Positions 20,645 to 23,337 of a stretch of 23,337 nt of DNA are shown piece by piece. Position numbers and translations under genes: made by a program. The notes under the pieces were generated by a model, which saw only the letters and a list, made by a program, of their open reading frames with translations, was not told the DNA's origin and made no database searches. This DNA comes from VAZQ01 sp034669045. GTDB lineage: Bacteria > Pseudomonadota > Alphaproteobacteria > Rhizobiales > Xanthobacteraceae. The stretch covers positions 1 to 23,337 of the forward strand of contig JAXDOD010000162.1 in the NCBI GenBank assembly GCA_034669045.1, written 5' to 3'. Each line of letters opens with the position of its first letter. The stretch's first letter is position 1.

Positions 20645-21757
20645 CTACCCTGGAAGTTTCGGATCGTCCGACGGGAAAAGATGGTTGAATATCACCAGGC
20701 CTATGATCGACAGCGGCACGGCGAGAAAAGCGCCCATCGGCCCCCAGAGCCAGGTCCAAAACGCCAGCGAGAGGAGGACCGCGAGCGGATTGAGTGTAAG
20801 CCTCTTGCCCAGAATGGCCGGGGTGATGAGGTGCCCCTCCACGGTCGTCAGGGCGACGAAGCACGCGGGCGGGAGCAGCGCGTATCCGAGCGACGGGAAC
20901 GTGACGAGGCCGATCGCGAACAGGATGAGCGCCATGCAGGCCGGACCGATATAGGGGATGTAGTTCAACAGGGCCGCCACGATCCCGAGGGTCAGCGGAC
21001 TCGGCAACCCTAACGCCCACGCGCCCGCCGCCACGACCGTGCCGAGCGCCACGTTGATGCCGGTCACCACCGCCACGTAAGCCGCGAGGTTGTGCTCGAC
21101 GTCGTGGGCGATGCGCAGGCAGCGAAGCTTGGCGTCGCGGTCATCGAACAGCGATACCAGGTAGCGGCGAAAGTTGCCTTGCGTGGCCAGGAAGAAGATC
21201 AGCGTGGCGAGGAAGAGGACGACCTGCGCCACGGCGGGAGTGACGAATTCCACCACCACCGGGGCCACCGCGGTGATTTTCGGCGTTTCGACCGCCACAG
21301 CGTTGCCCGCCGGAGGCATCAGCGCGTCCTGCAACTCCCGCCAGGCGGCAAGCGGGCGATCGAACACGTACAGCTTCTCCTTGATGCTGGCCATGATTTG
21401 CGGGGCCCGGCCGAGCCATTCGGCGAGCGGGGCCGCCAGCAAGGTCAGCAGCAGCCCGAACGCACTGACAATCGCCAAGGTCAGCAGCAGGGCGCTAAGC
21501 CAGGGCGAGATGCCGTAGCGCGAGGCGCGCATGACCAGGGGGCCGAGGGTCGTCCCGATCACCAGGGCGGTAAAAATCGGCAACAGCAGCGGCCGGCAGA
21601 CGTAAAGCACCGCGCCCAGCAGCATGACAAACATGCCGATGATCGCGACCTGCGCGGCTGATGCCCAGATGCTGTCGACGCTCGTCACCGGTCGGGCGTC
21701 ATTGATGCACAACGCATAGCGCTTTTCAGCCTGGGCGCGGATGAAATCCAAGACCAT
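20645..21757 (-). CDS. AI-2E family transporter (PerM/UPF0118 family membrane protein)
   Basis: A roughly 370-aa polytopic protein from the ATG at 21757; a TTG start at 21811 would add 18 residues, and neither start has good Shine-Dalgarno spacing. Paired N-terminal helices (PLLLPIFTALVIGTTLGPLV region), a soluble middle domain (about 110-165) and a C-terminal helical bundle give the usual AI-2E/PerM topology. The diagnostic motif LNYIPYIGP (264-272) is present, followed by LTLNPLAVLLSLAFWTWLWG and the closing helix. Some members export autoinducer-2, but others are sodium/proton antiporters or permeases of unknown substrate; no luxS is visible here, so an AI-2 role should not be assumed. It heads a leftward group with the DUF883 and holin-X-like genes. 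Confidence 0.88.
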   Translation of the reverse strand: MVLDFIRAQAEKRYALCINDARPVTSVDSIWASAAQVAIIGMFVMLLGAVLYVCRPLLLPIFTALVIGTTLGPLVMRASRYGISPWLSALLLTLAIVSAFGLLLTLLAAPLAEWLGRAPQIMASIKEKLYVFDRPLAAWRELQDALMPPAGNAVAVETPKITAVAPVVVEFVTPAVAQVVLFLATLIFFLATQGNFRRYLVSLFDDRDAKLRCLRIAHDVEHNLAAYVAVVTGINVALGTVVAAGAWALGLPSPLTLGIVAALLNYIPYIGPACMALILFAIGLVTFPSLGYALLPPACFVALTTVEGHLITPAILGKRLTLNPLAVLLSLAFWTWLWGPMGAFLAVPLSIIGLVIFNHLFPSDDPKLPG

Positions 21758-22129
21758 CTCCGGCGTGCTTGTGATGATACCCGCACACACGCGGGATGCC
21801 TCGCGAGACAACGCAGCAAGACCGGCGGCGGTTCCGGCGGCGCAACAGAACCGGCCCGCGATGAGCAGCCGTGTCGTGTCAGCCGCGGGTCGCCGCGATC
21901 GCCCCTCCCCGGCCGGGGAAGGCGCACGGCGGGCAACACTTTTCGCCGCCCAGCCGATCTGATACTAAGCGCGCCATGATGGCACGACTTGCACACGCCT
22001 CTCGGGTACACGCCTATCCGGTCGTCTCGGCCGCTCGGCCCATTACCGGCCCGGCCTTCGCGTGACTTGCGGCAGCGGAGGACCGGGGACTGCCGAGCCC
22101 TTGTCGCCATCTCCAGCCGAGTTGAAGTC
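21758..22129. other. Divergent intergenic region between the AI-2E transporter and ileS
   Basis: About 370 bp. The main structure is a strong GC-rich inverted repeat at 21903-21922 with the perfect core CCCCGGCCGGGG (21907-21918). No credible reading frame of the local codon style was found. Promoters for both directions are expected but not located. Confidence 0.4.
21903..21922. repeat. GC-rich inverted repeat upstream of ileS
   Basis: Perfect 12-bp palindrome CCCCGGCCGGGG at 21907-21918, extended outward by partial pairing to 21903 and 21922. No T-tract follows, so it is not an intrinsic terminator. It may be an operator-like or structural element. Confidence 0.4.
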
Positions 22130-23337
22130 ATGACCCACGCCGTCCGCGACTACAGCGAGACTCTGTTTCTGCCCAAGACCGATTTTCCGATGCGCGCCGG
22201 CCTGCCGCAGAAGGAGCCGGAAATCCTCGCACACTGGGAGAAGCTCGGCCTTTATGCGCGGCTGCGCGAAGCCGGCCGCGGCCGCACCAAGTTCGTCCTG
22301 CACGACGGTCCGCCCTATGCCAACGGCAACATCCATATCGGGCACGCGCTCAACAAGATCCTCAAGGACGTGGTGACCCGCAGCCAGCAGATGCTGGGCT
22401 GCGACTCCAACTACGTGCCGGGCTGGGACTGCCACGGCCTGCCGATCGAATGGAAGATCGAGGAAGAGAATTACCGCTCCAAGAACAAGCCGAAGCCGAA
22501 CCTGTCCGATCCCGCGGCGATGATCGCCTTCCGCAAGGAATGCCGCGCCTATGCCGAGAAGTGGCTCAACGTGCAGCGCGAGGAGTTCAAGCGGCTCGGC
22601 ATCGAGGGCGATTGGGATCATCCCTACACCACGATGGATTTCTTCGCCGAGGCGCAGATCGCGCGCGAGCTGATGAAGTTCGCGGCGATCGGCACACTCT
22701 ACCGCGGCTCCAAGCCGGTGATGTGGTCGGTGGTGGAGAAGACCGCGCTCGCCGAAGCGGAAGTGGAATACGAGGACTACACCTCGGATACGGTGTGGGT
22801 GAAGTTTCCGGTCGCGGATGTCGCGCTCGATGCCGGTGCGGCGAAAGACGATATCGCTGTGGCGTTCGATGCCGTCGGCAATGCGTCGGTCGTCATCTGG
22901 ACCACGACGCCCTGGACGCTGCCCGGCAACCGCGCCGTTTCGTTCTCGCCGAAAATCAAATACGGGCTCTACAAAGTCACTGACGCCGCGCCGGACAACT
23001 GGGCGAAGTTCGGTGAACTCTTCATCCTGTCGGACAACCTCGCGGGTGAAGTGTTCAAACAGGCGCGGGTCATGGCCTATGACAGGGTCGCGGACGTTCC
23101 CGCCGATGTGCTGGCGGGCATGACCTTGAAGCATCCGTTGGCCGGAAACGGCTACGACTTCATGGTGCCGCTGCTCGACGGCGATCACGTGACCGACGAC
23201 ACCGGCACCGGCTTCGTTCACACCGCGCCCGGACATGGCCGCGAAGACTTTGAAATCTGGACGAGCAATGCCCGCGAGCTGGCGGAGCGCGGCATCAACA
23301 CCGCGATCCCTTACACGGTCGATGAGAACGGCGCGCT
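22130..23337 (+). CDS. ileS: Isoleucine--tRNA ligase, N-terminal part
   Basis: A class I synthetase that attaches isoleucine to tRNA-Ile. The gene runs off the right edge after about 402 codons of an expected 950-1000. The N-terminal extension (MTHAVRDYSETLFLPKTDFP) is typical of bacterial IleRS. The catalytic HIGH motif is HIGH (69-72) within PPYANGNIHIGHALNKILKD, and PGWDCHGLPIEWKIE follows. The CP1 editing domain begins around residue 195 and shows the Thr-rich editing signature VIWTTTPWTLPGN, with the distal GTGFVHTAPGHGREDF site near the right edge. The KMSKS motif and anticodon-binding domain are outside the window. The ATG at 22130 begins the standard N terminus; only a weak purine-rich GTTGAAG precedes it. 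In related genomes ileS normally follows ribF, often with lspA next. Confidence 0.95.
   Translation, partial: MTHAVRDYSETLFLPKTDFPMRAGLPQKEPEILAHWEKLGLYARLREAGRGRTKFVLHDGPPYANGNIHIGHALNKILKDVVTRSQQMLGCDSNYVPGWDCHGLPIEWKIEEENYRSKNKPKPNLSDPAAMIAFRKECRAYAEKWLNVQREEFKRLGIEGDWDHPYTTMDFFAEAQIARELMKFAAIGTLYRGSKPVMWSVVEKTALAEAEVEYEDYTSDTVWVKFPVADVALDAGAAKDDIAVAFDAVGNASVVIWTTTPWTLPGNRAVSFSPKIKYGLYKVTDAAPDNWAKFGELFILSDNLAGEVFKQARVMAYDRVADVPADVLAGMTLKHPLAGNGYDFMVPLLDGDHVTDDTGTGFVHTAPGHGREDFEIWTSNARELAERGINTAIPYTVDENGA

Noticed and set aside
19661..21881. 9-bp direct repeat GTCGTGTCA at 19661-19669 and 21873-21881 flanking the AI-2E/DUF883/holin-X block
   Set aside because: The repeat does not abut any inverted ends, and a 9-bp match between two GC-rich spacers is not strong evidence; not called as a target duplication.
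22043..23236. A 397-codon minus-strand open frame opposite ileS
   Set aside because: It is antisense to the unmistakable IleRS catalytic and editing domains and lacks any motif.

Overview
This is a GC-rich window from a chromosome that looks alphaproteobacterial, most likely Hyphomicrobiales of the Bradyrhizobium/Rhodopseudomonas/Xanthobacteraceae kind. The evidence is an Omp25/31-type barrel protein, an alphaproteobacterial-type HisRS with a long insertion domain, a TipF-like degenerate EAL protein, a TIGR01459-type HAD hydrolase, a DUF883 membrane-anchored protein, and a stand-alone copy of the winged-helix-like N-terminal domain common in rhizobial cyclases. No rRNA, tRNA, CRISPR array or complete transposase gene was seen.

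Layout. 1-1053 (-): start of uvrC, whose 3' end lies outside the window. 1299-1961 (+): outer-membrane barrel protein with a terminator. 2046-4857 (-): four genes in a row, RNase T2, rlmJ, cspA and a glutathione S-transferase, so three of the four are RNA-related. 4943-5604: a previously unlabelled transposon-like cassette. 5654-7306: a secreted cysteine protein (-), a PaaI-type thioesterase (+) and a second secreted cysteine protein (+). 7331-9560 (-): hisS, preceded by and overlapping a small putative regulator. 9783-11123 (+): omega-amino acid:pyruvate aminotransferase. 11170-13801: divergent pair of a GT2 polyprenyl-phosphate glycosyltransferase (-) and an ArnT/PMT-like membrane glycosyltransferase (+). 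13940-16732: TipF-like EAL protein (+), HAD hydrolase (+) and CheY (-). 17154-18500 (+): methyltransferase of lower GC. 18673-19653 (+): ribF. 19690-21757 (-): holin-X-like protein, DUF883 protein and AI-2E family transporter. 22130-end (+): ileS, truncated by the window edge.

The most notable structure is at 4952-5595. A 644-bp segment has perfect 12-bp terminal inverted repeats and is bracketed by perfect 9-bp direct repeats (4943-4951 and 5596-5604). It encodes no transposase. It carries two small convergent genes: an 84-aa exported protein and a 55-aa acidic, probably coiled-coil protein. A hairpin lies where their 3' ends meet, and subterminal repeats lie next to the left end. It reads as a non-autonomous, cargo-carrying insertion cassette.

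Other points: the insertion-domain segment of hisS has clearly lower GC than its flanks, suggesting mosaic ancestry; a 22-bp tandem duplication spans the RNase T2 stop codon; a hairpin covers the ribosome binding site of the outer-membrane gene; and the usual HAD-ribF-ileS neighbourhood is split by two blocks, cheY plus the methyltransferase and the AI-2E/DUF883/holin-X set.
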